In this document: positions 7,716 through 15,979 of the stretch, piece after piece
Numbering within the stretch: position 1 is the stretch's first letter
How the letters are laid out: every line of letters begins with the position of its first letter
NCBI RefSeq assembly: GCF_001280005.1
Contig: NZ_LGDW01000470.1
Span: 1-39,756 of the forward strand
DNA length: 39,756 nucleotides
Origin: Streptomyces sp. NRRL WC-3618
GTDB lineage: Bacteria; Actinomycetota; Actinomycetes; Streptomycetales; Streptomycetaceae
Reading direction: 5' to 3'
Translations under genes and position numbers: made by a program
The notes under the pieces: generated by a model
Databases searched by the model: none
Seen by the model: the letters and a program-made list of their open reading frames with translations, nothing else
What the model was told of the DNA's origin: nothing

Positions 7716-10219
7716 CCATCACCTCGTCGCCGAGCGCCAGCCGCCGCACACCGGCTGCTGGACTGGAGCCTCAACTCACTCGCGCGATGGTCGCCCGGCA
7801 GCGCTTCCCCGCCCGCAGTGTTCCCAACAACTGGCCGGGCACCGAGCGCTCCCGCACCGAGACGGCCCGTTTGCTGTCCCGTCCGCCCTACACGCTGGAG
7901 AACGCCGGCAGCGAGCTGCATCACAAGCACGGCATTGTCATGGTGCTGGACTGGCTGGAAGATCAGCCCGGGCAGACTTGGCAGGAGCGGTGGAACGCCA
8001 GCGGCATCGAGCAGACCGGTGCCGCCTGGCGGCCGGTGATCAAGCAATGGCTTCACAAGCGCGGCCTGAAAGCAGCTTGGCGTATGCCGGTGGTGGGCCG
8101 GGCCCTGACGACGGTGATCAGTGCTGAGCTGCTGCGGCCTTCGGTGGACTGGCTGGCCGCCGGGGCCAGCCGCCAAGGAGTACTGGTCCGCTCCATGGCA
8201 CACAGCCGGGACCCAGACGGATTTGAGCGCCTGCGAGAGCTGGGGGCTCAAGCCCAGGGCGTGCGGCCGGGCGCCGTCACTACAACGCTCTGCCGCAGTG
8301 CCCTCATCCTCGCGGCGAAGGGCGGCACGATCGCCGACATCACCGTCGGCGATGTCCTGGAACTGCTTGAGACCCAAGCCGTGGTGCTCAAGCGGGCGAT
8401 GGTGGGGACCGAGGTGTTCTACCGCCTGCTGCACCAGTTCGGAGCCCTCGGAGAGGATGCCCTGCGGAATCTGCGCGAGGTCCGCTATCTGGGACAACGG
8501 ACCCCGGAGGAGCTGATCGACCGCTATGGCCTGCGCTGCCGTGCTGTCCGTGACCTGCTGGTGGACTATCTCCGTGAACGTCAGCCGGCGCTGGACTACA
8601 ACAGCTTGAAGTCCCTCTCCTACCACCTTGGCAAACGCTTCTGGCAGGACATCGAGCACCACCACCCCGACGCCGACAGCCTCCGCCTTCCCCCGGACGT
8701 CATCGGGCAGTGGAAGCAGAGGATCCGCACCAAGGACAAGACCGTCACCACCCCCGACGGTCGCCGCACGAGCACCAAGGTCGAGAGACTCAACCACCGG
8801 GACACGCTCACCCAGGTGCGGGCCTTCTACCTCGATCTCGCCCAGTGGACCCTGGAAGACCCCGGCCGCTGGGGCCCTTGGGTGGCACCGAGCCCGGTGA
8901 GGGCTGACGAGTTGGAGAACCGCAAAGTACAACGACGGCGCAAGGCCAGGATGGACGCCCGCACCCGCGAGCGCCTGCCGATCCTTCCCATCCTCGTCCG
9001 CTCGGTCGACCAGCGCCGCAGGGACGCCGCCGCGGTACTGGAAGCAGCCCGCCATGCCGACCCCGGCGAGGTATTCACCGCTACCGGTCAGCAACTCGTA
9101 CGCGCCGTGGTTCCGCACGGAACGGCCGGCCGGATCTGGGCCGAGGACCCATACACCGGAAAACGCCGCGATCTGGGACTCGAGGACGAGCGCGCCTTCT
9201 GGACCTGGGCCGTAGTCGAGGTCCTGCGGGCCACCGGCATCCGCATCGAGGACCTGCTGGAACTCAGCCACCACAGCCTGGTCCAATACCGGCTGCCCAC
9301 GACCGGTGAACTCGTCCCCCTTCTGCAGATCGTTCCGTCCAAGACGGACACCGAGCGGCTCCTGCTGGTCAGCCCCGAGCTCGCCGACGTCCTCAGCGCG
9401 ATCATCTGCCGAGTCCGGAACACCACCGGCGCCGTTCCCCTGGTCCCCTCCTACGACCGCGGCGAATGCGTGTGGCAGGAGCCCGCCCCACTGCTGTTCC
9501 AACGGCGCATCTGCGGCGAGGACCGGGCGTTCACCGACGAAACCGTCCGCACCATGCTGGACCAGGCCCTCATCGACACCGGCCTGACCGACGCCACCGG
9601 CGCCCCGCTCCGCTACACACCACACGACTTCCGACGGCTGTTCATCACCGATGCCATCCTCAACGGACTGCCGCCGCACATCGCCCAGGTGATCGCCGGG
9701 CACCAGGACATCAACGTGACTCTCGGCTACAAGGCCGTATACCCCGAGGAGGCGATCCAGGCGCACATGGCTTTCCTGGCCCGCCGCCGGTCCCTCCGTC
9801 CCAGCGAGGAATATCGTGTCCCCACCGACGATGAATGGCAGGAGTTCCTTGGCCACTTCGAGCGGCGCAAGGTCTCCATCGGCGCATGCGGCCGAGCGTT
9901 CGGCACCCCCTGCATCCACGAACACGCCTGCGTCCGCTGCCCGATGCTCTGGCCCGACCCTGCTCAGCGTGACAGGCTCGTCGAGATCCGCGACAACCTC
10001 CTCGCCCGCGTCGCCGAGGCCGAACGCGAAGGATGGCTCGGCGAAGTGGAAGGACTGCAAGTGAGCCTCGCCGGAGCGGAGGAGAAACTCGCCCAACTCG
10101 ACCGGCGCCAGACCAGCCGCAGCGTCGTCGACCTCGGTATCCCCACACCGGGTCTCCGCGAGGGGAGTCGGTGCAGTGCGGAACAAGTCCAGAAATTCCA
10201 GTGCTGGACACACCCCTAG
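7712..10219 (+). CDS. Large tyrosine recombinase, TnpB-like (Tn554 family)
   Basis: This 835-residue protein has a long N-terminal region without assigned domain (1-480) and then a tyrosine recombinase domain. The catalytic residues are Arg511 (TGIRIEDLLEL), Lys in VPSKTDTERLLLV, His638 and Arg641 (HDFRR), His664 (IAGHQDINVTLGY) and Tyr673. After it comes a Cys/His cluster, CGRAFGTPCIHEHACVRCP (about 727-747), then a charged helical tail. That order is typical of the large TnpB-like partner in Tn554 relatives. The start overlaps the tnpA-like stop, so both are made from one transcript, probably in fixed ratio. The gene looks intact with no frameshift, which suggests the element arrived recently or is under selection. 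Confidence 0.88.
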   Translation: MTITSSPSASRRTPAAGLEPQLTRAMVARQRFPARSVPNNWPGTERSRTETARLLSRPPYTLENAGSELHHKHGIVMVLDWLEDQPGQTWQERWNASGIEQTGAAWRPVIKQWLHKRGLKAAWRMPVVGRALTTVISAELLRPSVDWLAAGASRQGVLVRSMAHSRDPDGFERLRELGAQAQGVRPGAVTTTLCRSALILAAKGGTIADITVGDVLELLETQAVVLKRAMVGTEVFYRLLHQFGALGEDALRNLREVRYLGQRTPEELIDRYGLRCRAVRDLLVDYLRERQPALDYNSLKSLSYHLGKRFWQDIEHHHPDADSLRLPPDVIGQWKQRIRTKDKTVTTPDGRRTSTKVERLNHRDTLTQVRAFYLDLAQWTLEDPGRWGPWVAPSPVRADELENRKVQRRRKARMDARTRERLPILPILVRSVDQRRRDAAAVLEAARHADPGEVFTATGQQLVRAVVPHGTAGRIWAEDPYTGKRRDLGLEDERAFWTWAVVEVLRATGIRIEDLLELSHHSLVQYRLPTTGELVPLLQIVPSKTDTERLLLVSPELADVLSAIICRVRNTTGAVPLVPSYDRGECVWQEPAPLLFQRRICGEDRAFTDETVRTMLDQALIDTGLTDATGAPLRYTPHDFRRLFITDAILNGLPPHIAQVIAGHQDINVTLGYKAVYPEEAIQAHMAFLARRRSLRPSEEYRVPTDDEWQEFLGHFERRKVSIGACGRAFGTPCIHEHACVRCPMLWPDPAQRDRLVEIRDNLLARVAEAEREGWLGEVEGLQVSLAGAEEKLAQLDRRQTSRSVVDLGIPTPGLREGSRCSAEQVQKFQCWTHP

Positions 10220-10287
10220 ATCTCTACCGTGATGGAGGCCAGTGACAAAGCGATTCGGCCGGCCATGTCCTGAACAGAGAGGCCCGC

Positions 10288-11628
10288 ATGGAAGACATCT
10301 CGCAGTACGACGATGACCTCTGGGACGACTTCGAAGATGATTGGTTCGCACCGCCTCAGATCACTTACCAGGAGGCTGTCGAACGCCTTAAAAGCCTTGC
10401 GGGCAAACGCACCGACGTAGTCGTCGAGTGGGATGGCAAGCAGAAGTGGGATGGCCGGCGATGGCGCGACGATGCACGTGTCGTCTTTGCCGACGCCGAC
10501 GGTCTGCGCATGCGACTGAGGTCGGCAGCGCAGCTTGAGCACGTCGAGCGCATAGTCAGCTCAGGAGTTCCGCTGCCTGAGCGCCATGCCATCTGGTACC
10601 CACAGAACGGAGTGATCACAGCTCGCCTTGTCGGCGACTTCGACCAGTTCCACAGCGCTTTGGTACGTAGTCTCCTCCCACGACAGAAGCGAGCCGTCGA
10701 CCTGGAGGGCCCTCTGGGCGCTGACCTGGTCGGCATGCTTGCCTCGACAGGGGCGTTTCACGTGGGTGAGGAGGCAGACGGCTCAGGCCGGTCGTTGCGG
10801 CTGGTCTCCGTCCCACCTGAACTGTCCCTGCTGTACAACACGCGCCACGGAGGAGGGCTCTCACCAAGTCTGGAACTCTCGGGAGTGTCGGCCTCAGATG
10901 CAGCCGAGGCACAGAAGGTGCTGGTCGCGTACGGCACCTCGTATCTCTTCGGCCTCGCCAAGGCTCAAGGAGCGTCACTGCGCCTTTGGGACACCGGATA
11001 TCGTCTCGGGAGCCGGAGGGGACCCTCTTACTCGACGAAGCTTCGATTCCCCCAGCGGCAATACGACGCGGAGCCCGCCGAGCTTTATGGTGCTGGCAAT
11101 GCTGCGGGGCGTCACCCTGTCGAGCGGTGGCTGAAGTACTACCAGGTGCTCGAGTTCTACATGCCGAAGGCCGTCGACTGGGAGGTCGCCCGACAGGGGG
11201 TCGCCAAACAGGAGCAGGCGCAATCTCCGTATGCACGCCCTCAGAAGACCAGAAGCCTGGGGAGCGAGCAGAACCAACTCGATGCCGTGATCAACCTGGC
11301 GGTGACACAGGCAGACGTCGCCGGACTCCTACGTGATCGGGAACTGTTCACGACACTGAGTGACCCTATGATCATCCAGTATGTCGAGACGCTTGAGGAC
11401 GACGGCTCCGGTGCCCCGCTGCCCGGCAGTGACTACCGCAATGCCATCTCTTCACGGGTGTACGGCATCCGGAACAGGATCGTGCACATGAAGGAGGGAG
11501 GCGGACCGAAGGGTGCGCCTCTCCTGGCTCTACACAGCCGGGAAGCACGAGACCTGGCCGCCGACCTCAGGCTGGTCCGCTACCTGGCCGAAAAGGCCAT
11601 GGAGCACTGGGCCACAGCCCTGCCCTAG
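10288..11628 (+). CDS. HEPN-motif cargo protein, unknown (candidate defence effector)
   Basis: This 446-residue protein is the only gene in the Tn554-like element other than the recombinases. The N-terminus is strongly acidic (MEDISQYDDDLWDDFEDDW). The middle (about 40-290) is a mixed domain that I do not recognise. The C-terminal third is helical: HPVERWLKYYQVLEFYMP (about 276-293), then a charged linker, then SSRVYGIRNRIVHMKEG with RNRIVH at 395-400, and a final helix. R-x4-H in a helical C-terminal domain is the signature of HEPN ribonucleases, found in ApeA-like and other phage-defence and toxin proteins. The start has an AGAGG ribosome site. It follows the large recombinase by 68 bp in the same direction. 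A role in RNA cleavage or phage exclusion is inference; no transmembrane segment is seen. Confidence 0.72.
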   Translation: MEDISQYDDDLWDDFEDDWFAPPQITYQEAVERLKSLAGKRTDVVVEWDGKQKWDGRRWRDDARVVFADADGLRMRLRSAAQLEHVERIVSSGVPLPERHAIWYPQNGVITARLVGDFDQFHSALVRSLLPRQKRAVDLEGPLGADLVGMLASTGAFHVGEEADGSGRSLRLVSVPPELSLLYNTRHGGGLSPSLELSGVSASDAAEAQKVLVAYGTSYLFGLAKAQGASLRLWDTGYRLGSRRGPSYSTKLRFPQRQYDAEPAELYGAGNAAGRHPVERWLKYYQVLEFYMPKAVDWEVARQGVAKQEQAQSPYARPQKTRSLGSEQNQLDAVINLAVTQADVAGLLRDRELFTTLSDPMIIQYVETLEDDGSGAPLPGSDYRNAISSRVYGIRNRIVHMKEGGGPKGAPLLALHSREARDLAADLRLVRYLAEKAMEHWATALP

Positions 11629-11683
11629 GACCGCTGAAGAAGCCGCCTCTGCAACCGCGAAGCGGACGTCACCTCACGAACCG

Positions 11684-11697
11684 CCCTGCCAGTTCAG
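11684..11697 (-). repeat. Right imperfect inverted end segment of Tn554-like element
   Basis: CCCTGCCAGTTCAG lies about 8 bp before the point where the split host gene resumes. Its complement, CTGAACTGGCAGGG, matches the left segment at 6440-6456 apart from an ACT insertion and one base. It is a plausible recombinase-binding end. Confidence 0.4.
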
Positions 11698-11702
11698 AGA
11701 AG

Positions 11703-12345
11703 GCGTGATCAATCAGGGCCTGTATTACATGGCGTGGCTGATGGCGCACAACACAAGGACGCCTTCCGGAACCTGGTCCGCGACCGGCTCGGGGTATCGG
11801 CCGCGTCCCAGGTGCTGTGGAGCGCACCCCGGCTGATCTGTGTCGCCGGCGATTTCACCCGCTACGACGGGCACGCCGTACGCGAGCACAGGCGCAGCAT
11901 CGACCTGGTCCGCTACCGGCTCTTCGGCAAGGACCTGATTGGACTTGAGACCGTGGCTTCCGTCACCGGGCGGACGCCTGCCGCGCGGCGGGTTCGCCGG
12001 AGCGCGGCCGGGCTGCCGCCCGCCCGAGGGCAGGGCGGTGCGCTGGCGGAGGCGGTGGATGAGGTGCTGCTCGGTCTCGGGGACGGCGTCAGCCGGGTGC
12101 AGCGTAAGCAGTACCGGGCGTATCAGCGCCTGCGGAACTTCGCCTGCGTTTGCCTGCCGCAGAAGACTAAGCTCCTCGTTGATCTCAAGGCCGACCCGAA
12201 GGAGGTGGACCTCGTGCCCGGCTTCACTCGGGATGTGGCGGGGCTGGGCCACCACGGCACGGGTGACCTGGAGGTGCAGTTGCGCTCCGAGCGGGACATG
12301 GAGCGGGCAGTGGACCTCTTCCGCGCGAGCTTGGCGGCGGCGTAA
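11703..12345 (+). pseudogene. 3' part of DUF91/DUF5655 gene, frameshifted
   Basis: The sequence from about 11706 reads VINQGLYYMAWLMAH, then changes frame near 11748 and continues KDAFRNLVRDRLGVSAASQV to the stop at 12345. The first part completes the DUF91 nuclease-like domain begun at 6352-6420 (APRLICVAGDFTRYD and IDLVRYRLFG are its late motifs). The last 100 residues match DUF5655: EAVDEVLLGLGD, LRNFACVCLPQKTKLLV and HHGTGDLEVQL. In a normal member the two domains form one protein of about 290-320 residues. Here the gene lacks its start, is split by the transposon and carries a frameshift, so it is a relic. It is noteworthy as the insertion target. Confidence 0.82.
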
Positions 12346-12643
12346 CCGTCCATCGGGTCTGTGACGTCAGCGGGTGCGGGACTGGGCCGCTGTGGATGTG
12401 GTGGGGGTTGTGCTTCCGACGCAGGGGCAGGTAGTGGCGGTGGAACATCAATGATGCGCGGGATCGCCGGTTTGGCCAATCGGCGATCCCGCGCTATGTT
12501 GCCCCGCTTCGAAGAAGGCTGCGTTCACCTGCCCGAGCCGTCATCAGCTGGCCGCAAGCGTCAGCGGTGCTTCGGGTGCAGGGCGGCCTGCGATGCCAGT
12601 CCGCACCCTCCCTGCGCCATCCGGGGGGAGAGGACCGAAGCCG
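12346..12643. other. Spacer with strong hairpin
   Basis: No gene is supported here. The stretch holds the hairpin at 12456-12494 and, further right, decayed sequence downstream of the truncated methyltransferase frame. Confidence 0.4.
12456..12494. terminator. Hairpin, probable terminator
   Basis: Perfect 14-bp arms GCGCGGGATCGCCG (12456-12469) and complement (12481-12494) enclose 11 bases. It lies about 110 bp past the stop of the DUF5655 relic and facing the leftward methyltransferase fragment, so it may end transcripts from either side. Confidence 0.6.
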
Positions 12644-13540
12644 TCACCGACCGCGCCGACCGCTGCGGGTCAGCCGACGGTCCGTCGGCCAGGTCGTACT
12701 CGTCGAGTGACTCCGGGACGGAGTGTTCATCGTGCGCCTACTCGTGGATGCCCGGCTCTCGCACGGACATCGGTCCGGTTCGAAGGCAAGTCCGGGCGCG
12801 ACCAGTTCGTCGGCCACCGCTTCAGCGGGGGTGCCCTCGACGGCGGTGAACATGCCCCCGGTGCCGCAGCACGGATCATGGACGGCGATGGGCTGGCCCG
12901 CCCGGTCAAGCGTCGCCGCGTCTGGGCCGAGCAGCAGTCTGGCGGCCAGCGTGGTCACGTCGCGGGGGCTCGCGTGCTCGCCCGATCGCTCCGGCGCTGC
13001 CTCGACGAGACGCCAGACCAGTTCTTCGTACGCCGACCCCATCTCCTGGTCGGAGACGGCATCAGGACTCAGATCGAGCTCGGCGAACCCGGACACCACG
13101 CCCCGCAGCACACTCGCGTTCGCCAACCTCCTTACCTCAGCGGCGAATTGAAACGCGTCCAGTACTTCCACGACCTCGGCGGAGAACACTCGCGCAAAGC
13201 GCTCCAGTGCTTCGGCGAGCAGCTTCTCGGCATCCGGTGACGCCTCGTCAACCGTCGTGAGTAATCCGCCGAGGCTGTCCCGAGTGTCCGTAGCTCCGCC
13301 TGTCTCGTCCGGTCCGGCCTGCGCCGAGTCCGAGCTTGTGGCCGCGACGCCGCCTTCCCCCTCCGTGGCCGCCACCTTCAGCCCCAGGTCCACCTCATGC
13401 CGGCGCAGGCAGTCCATCCGGCGCAGAAAGGTGAACGGAATTATCACGTTGCGGTACTGATGGGCTGGCATGCTGCTCCGCAGTAGATCCGCTACAGCCC
13501 AGCAGGCATCCACCAGTGCTCGGCTTTCGACCCCAGCCAC
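12644..13540 (-). pseudogene. Type I restriction-modification methyltransferase (HsdM), 3'-truncated
   Basis: The frame starts at GTG 13540 with a GAGGAGG ribosome site. The N-terminal HsdM helical domain is clear (LVDACWAVADLLRSSMPAHQ, then IIPFTFLRRMDCL at about 10-45). The later segment EVVEVLDAFQF and the SAM-binding motif I, HDPCCGTGGMFTA (about 219-231), follow. Soon after motif I the translation turns to low-complexity Ser/Thr/Arg residues; the catalytic NPPF/Y motif and the remaining 250 or so residues are absent. No HsdS or HsdR gene is present. Intact HsdM proteins have about 500 or more residues. This is a 5' fragment left by a deletion and cannot methylate DNA. Residues 58-95 are an acidic insert rich in Ala/Ser/Gly. 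Confidence 0.8.
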
Positions 13541-13649
13541 TTGCCCTCCTCGTCCCGGCGGCCACCCACCAGCCGGGCGCCGGTCATCATTTCACCCCGT
13601 GACCAAACGTGATGATGATTGGTGCGCCAAGGGCAGAGAGCTCGGTGAT

Positions 13650-14747
13650 ATGGGCCATGGCGTCCGTCCCAGCGGCGCTGATGCGGTGGTTCGGCAGGAA
13701 GACCTGGCACTAGGCTTGCACCTACGTGCTGTCGGACGGCCGGGTGAAGCCTTGATCAGGGCAGACGTGTCGCTTCGCCAGCACGTTGATCGGTGCAACC
13801 GCCCACCATGCCGACGAACGAGAGCGAACTATGCTCGATATATCGAGCTCCATCTGGGGCCGCATCTTGGGCGCAAGATGCTGGTAAGCGTCACCCCTCG
13901 AGACATTGAGATCATGTGTATGGCGCTGATTGCAGGTGGTCTGTCGCGTAGAACCGTTTACCACACGTTGAGGGCCCCGCTTCGCGCCCTCTTCCGGTCC
14001 GCGGTTGCTGAAAAGCGAATACCTGAATCTCCTGTCACTCTTGCTGCCATTCCCAAAATGAAGACCAAGCGTCTCGATGAGAAGTCCCTCCCGGATGGGA
14101 AGGGTGTAAGGAATGTTGCCGACGAGATCCGGCCTGATTGGGCTATCTCCGTATGGCTAATGGCGGGATGCGGCTTGCGGATCGGGGAGGTCCTCGCCGT
14201 TCGATATACAGACTTCGATTCCGGAGTGCTGCGACTTCGGCGTCAGTTTGTAAGGGTGAAGCGGTCTAATGGATACAAAGCCGAATTGGCGCCCCTGAAG
14301 GCTCGCGACGAGGGAGAGTGGCGCGACGTTCCTGTTCCCTCTTTCGTGTGGTCGGCTGTCGAGCGGCATGTTTCGCAGCACGGCCTGGGCCATGAGGGCT
14401 ACTTTCTGCACGCCCATCATGGAGGCGAGGTACTCGACTCGAACTACCGGACTGAATTCAAGGCTGCGGTAAAGAGGGCGGGATATGTTGACGAGCCGTG
14501 GACTGCGCACACGCTGCGTCACTTCTTTGCGAGTAGCGCCATCGCGGGCGGTGTCTCACTTCTCGAAGTGTCGCGGTGGCTTGGCCACGCAACCATTCAG
14601 ATCACGGCAGACATCTACGGCCACCTGACGCCAGATGCCGGTGGCAGATTGAGGTCCGTGATGGACCAGGTACTGAGAGGCGTTAGCGTGGTCGGTGCTG
14701 AGAGCGAGAACCGTGCTGGTTCGGTGCTGAGTCCAGGGGCGAAGTAG
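13650..14747 (+). CDS. Tyrosine integrase (phage/ICE type), N-terminus uncertain
   Basis: The C-terminal 300 residues are a clear tyrosine integrase. It has core-binding (ANYARYIELHLGPHLGRKML) and catalytic domains: Arg in AGCGLRIGEVLAV, His-x-x-Arg in HTLRHFFAS, WLGHATIQITADIYGHL with the nucleophile Tyr, and a normal C-terminal tail. Upstream of residue 40 or so, no family similarity remains. The true start is unclear: ATG 13650 and GTG 13767 are options, and the arm-binding domain may be lost or out of frame. Its codon use is AT-richer than its neighbours, a sign of transfer. It ends only 28 bp before sbcD, as integrases often do beside their attachment site. It probably belongs to an integrated element that extends left of here. 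Confidence 0.72.
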   Translation: MGHGVRPSGADAVVRQEDLALGLHLRAVGRPGEALIRADVSLRQHVDRCNRPPCRRTRANYARYIELHLGPHLGRKMLVSVTPRDIEIMCMALIAGGLSRRTVYHTLRAPLRALFRSAVAEKRIPESPVTLAAIPKMKTKRLDEKSLPDGKGVRNVADEIRPDWAISVWLMAGCGLRIGEVLAVRYTDFDSGVLRLRRQFVRVKRSNGYKAELAPLKARDEGEWRDVPVPSFVWSAVERHVSQHGLGHEGYFLHAHHGGEVLDSNYRTEFKAAVKRAGYVDEPWTAHTLRHFFASSAIAGGVSLLEVSRWLGHATIQITADIYGHLTPDAGGRLRSVMDQVLRGVSVVGAESENRAGSVLSPGAK

Positions 14748-14812
14748 GGGGAAACATGCAGGTCGGAGCAGGGTCTTGAGAATTCTGCACACGTCTGACT
14801 GGCATCTCGGCC
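14748..14812 (+). other. Candidate attachment-site region at the 5' end of sbcD
   Basis: The stretch between the integrase stop and the first 12 codons of sbcD shows a rare TTG start and AT-richer codons (AGA ATT, then TCT) in an otherwise GC3-biased gene. A crossover inside sbcD that replaced its first codons with element-borne sequence would give this picture. No second copy of this sequence was found in the window, so the left end is presumably outside. Inference only. Confidence 0.35.
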
Positions 14813-15939
14813 GCGCCTTCCACCGGGTGAACATGCTCGGGGCGCAGGCCGAGTTCATCGGCCATCTCGTCTCCGTCGCGCGGGAGCGCGAGGTGGACGC
14901 GGTGGTCGTGTCGGGTGATGTGTACGACCGGGCGGTGCCCCCGCTGGCCGCGGTCGAGCTCTTCGACGACGCCCTCCACCGGCTCGCCGCCCTCGGGGTG
15001 CCGACGGTGATGATCTCCGGCAACCACGACTCGGCCCGCCGCCTCGGCGTCGGCGCCGGCCTCATCGACCGCGCCGGCATCCATCTGCGCACGGCCCCGT
15101 CGGCCGTCGGCACCCCCGTCGTACTCCAGGACGCCTCCGGCGACGTGGTCTTCTACGGACTGCCCTATCTCGAACCGGCGCTGGTGAAGGACGAGTTCGG
15201 GGTGGAGAAGGCGGGCCACGAGAGCGTCCTCGCCGCCGCCATGGACCGCGTCCGCGCCGACCTCGCCACCCGCGCGCGCGGCACGCGTTCCGTCGTCCTC
15301 GCCCACGCCTTCGTCACCGGCGGCGAGGCCAGCGACAGCGAGCGGGACATCACCGTCGGCGGGGTCGCCGCCGTACCCTCCGGGGTGTTCGACGGCGTCG
15401 ACTATGTGGCGCTGGGCCATCTGCACGGCTGCCAGACCATCTCCGAGCGCGTGCGCTACTCGGGCTCCCCGCTGCCGTACTCCTTCTCGGAGGCCGACCA
15501 CCGCAAGAGCATGTGGCTGATCGACCTGGCGGGCGCTGGCTCGCTCACCGCCGAGCGCGTCGACTGCCCGGTGCCGCGCCCGCTCGCCCGTATCCGGGGG
15601 ACGCTGGAAGATCTGCTCGCCGATCCGGACCTCGCCCGTCACGAGGACGCGTGGGTCGAGGCGACCCTCACCGACGCGGTGCGCCCCGCCGACCCCATGG
15701 CCCGGCTCATGGAACGGTTCCCGCACACCCTCGCCCTCGCCTTCGATCCCCAGCGCTCACCGGGGGACCCGGACGTGACGTACGCGCGGCGCCTGGCGGG
15801 GCGCGCCGACCAGGAGATCGCGGAGGACTTCGTCCTGCATGTGCGGGGCGCGGGAGCGGACGAGCACGAACGGGCCGTCCTGCGGGACGCGTTCGACGCG
15901 GTGCGGGCCGACGAGACGGTACGCGAGGTGGCCCGGTGA
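14776..15939 (+). CDS. sbcD: SbcD, nuclease subunit of SbcCD
   Basis: This 387-residue metallophosphoesterase is the nuclease half of SbcCD (Mre11-Rad50 type), which cuts hairpins and protein-blocked DNA ends. The phosphodiesterase motifs are complete: TSDWHLG (about 6-12), GDVYDR (about 47-52), GNHDSARR (about 82-89), VLAHAF (about 175) and ALGHLHG (about 213-219). A C-terminal capping domain follows. The TTG start at 14776 is set by the conserved RILHTSDWHLG opening; there is no in-frame ATG or GTG nearby upstream. It lies immediately after an integrase gene, so its expression may depend on element sequence. sbcC follows 40 bp downstream. Confidence 0.93.
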   Translation: MRILHTSDWHLGRAFHRVNMLGAQAEFIGHLVSVAREREVDAVVVSGDVYDRAVPPLAAVELFDDALHRLAALGVPTVMISGNHDSARRLGVGAGLIDRAGIHLRTAPSAVGTPVVLQDASGDVVFYGLPYLEPALVKDEFGVEKAGHESVLAAAMDRVRADLATRARGTRSVVLAHAFVTGGEASDSERDITVGGVAAVPSGVFDGVDYVALGHLHGCQTISERVRYSGSPLPYSFSEADHRKSMWLIDLAGAGSLTAERVDCPVPRPLARIRGTLEDLLADPDLARHEDAWVEATLTDAVRPADPMARLMERFPHTLALAFDPQRSPGDPDVTYARRLAGRADQEIAEDFVLHVRGAGADEHERAVLRDAFDAVRADETVREVAR

Positions 15940-15979
15940 GGCGCGCCCACGGCGGTACGGACGACACGGAGGGCGCCCG

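Larger units (their letters stand above)
6418..11704 (+). mobile_element. Tn554-like transposon with HEPN cargo gene
   Basis: A block of about 5.28 kb separates two halves of one DUF91/DUF5655 gene (EFKRG at about 6420, VINQGLYYMAWLMAH from about 11706). It encodes two tyrosine recombinases with an ATGA overlap, followed by one cargo gene. This matches the tnpA-tnpB order of the Tn554 family, which inserts site-specifically into genes such as radC without the long target duplications of IS elements. A small TnpC-like gene is absent. Near the ends, CTGAACTACTGGCAGAG (6440-6456) and CCCTGCCAGTTCAG (11684-11697) form an imperfect inverted pair. Exact ends cannot be fixed by eye; the left end lies within about 6418-6440 and the right within about 11697-11705. 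Boundaries are inferred from the split host gene. Confidence 0.8.

Noticed and set aside
7667..10351. Very long leftward open frame (about 890 codons) opposite the large recombinase
   Set aside because: It mirrors the third-position GC bias of the recombinase gene and has no recognisable motifs.
12593..13240. Rightward open frame of about 215 codons over the HsdM fragment
   Set aside because: Shadow frame opposite the clear HsdM N-terminal sequence.
13492..13710. Small leftward frame before the HsdM start
   Set aside because: It overlaps the HsdM start and the integrase frame and shows no domain; it could be a leader peptide but cannot be supported.
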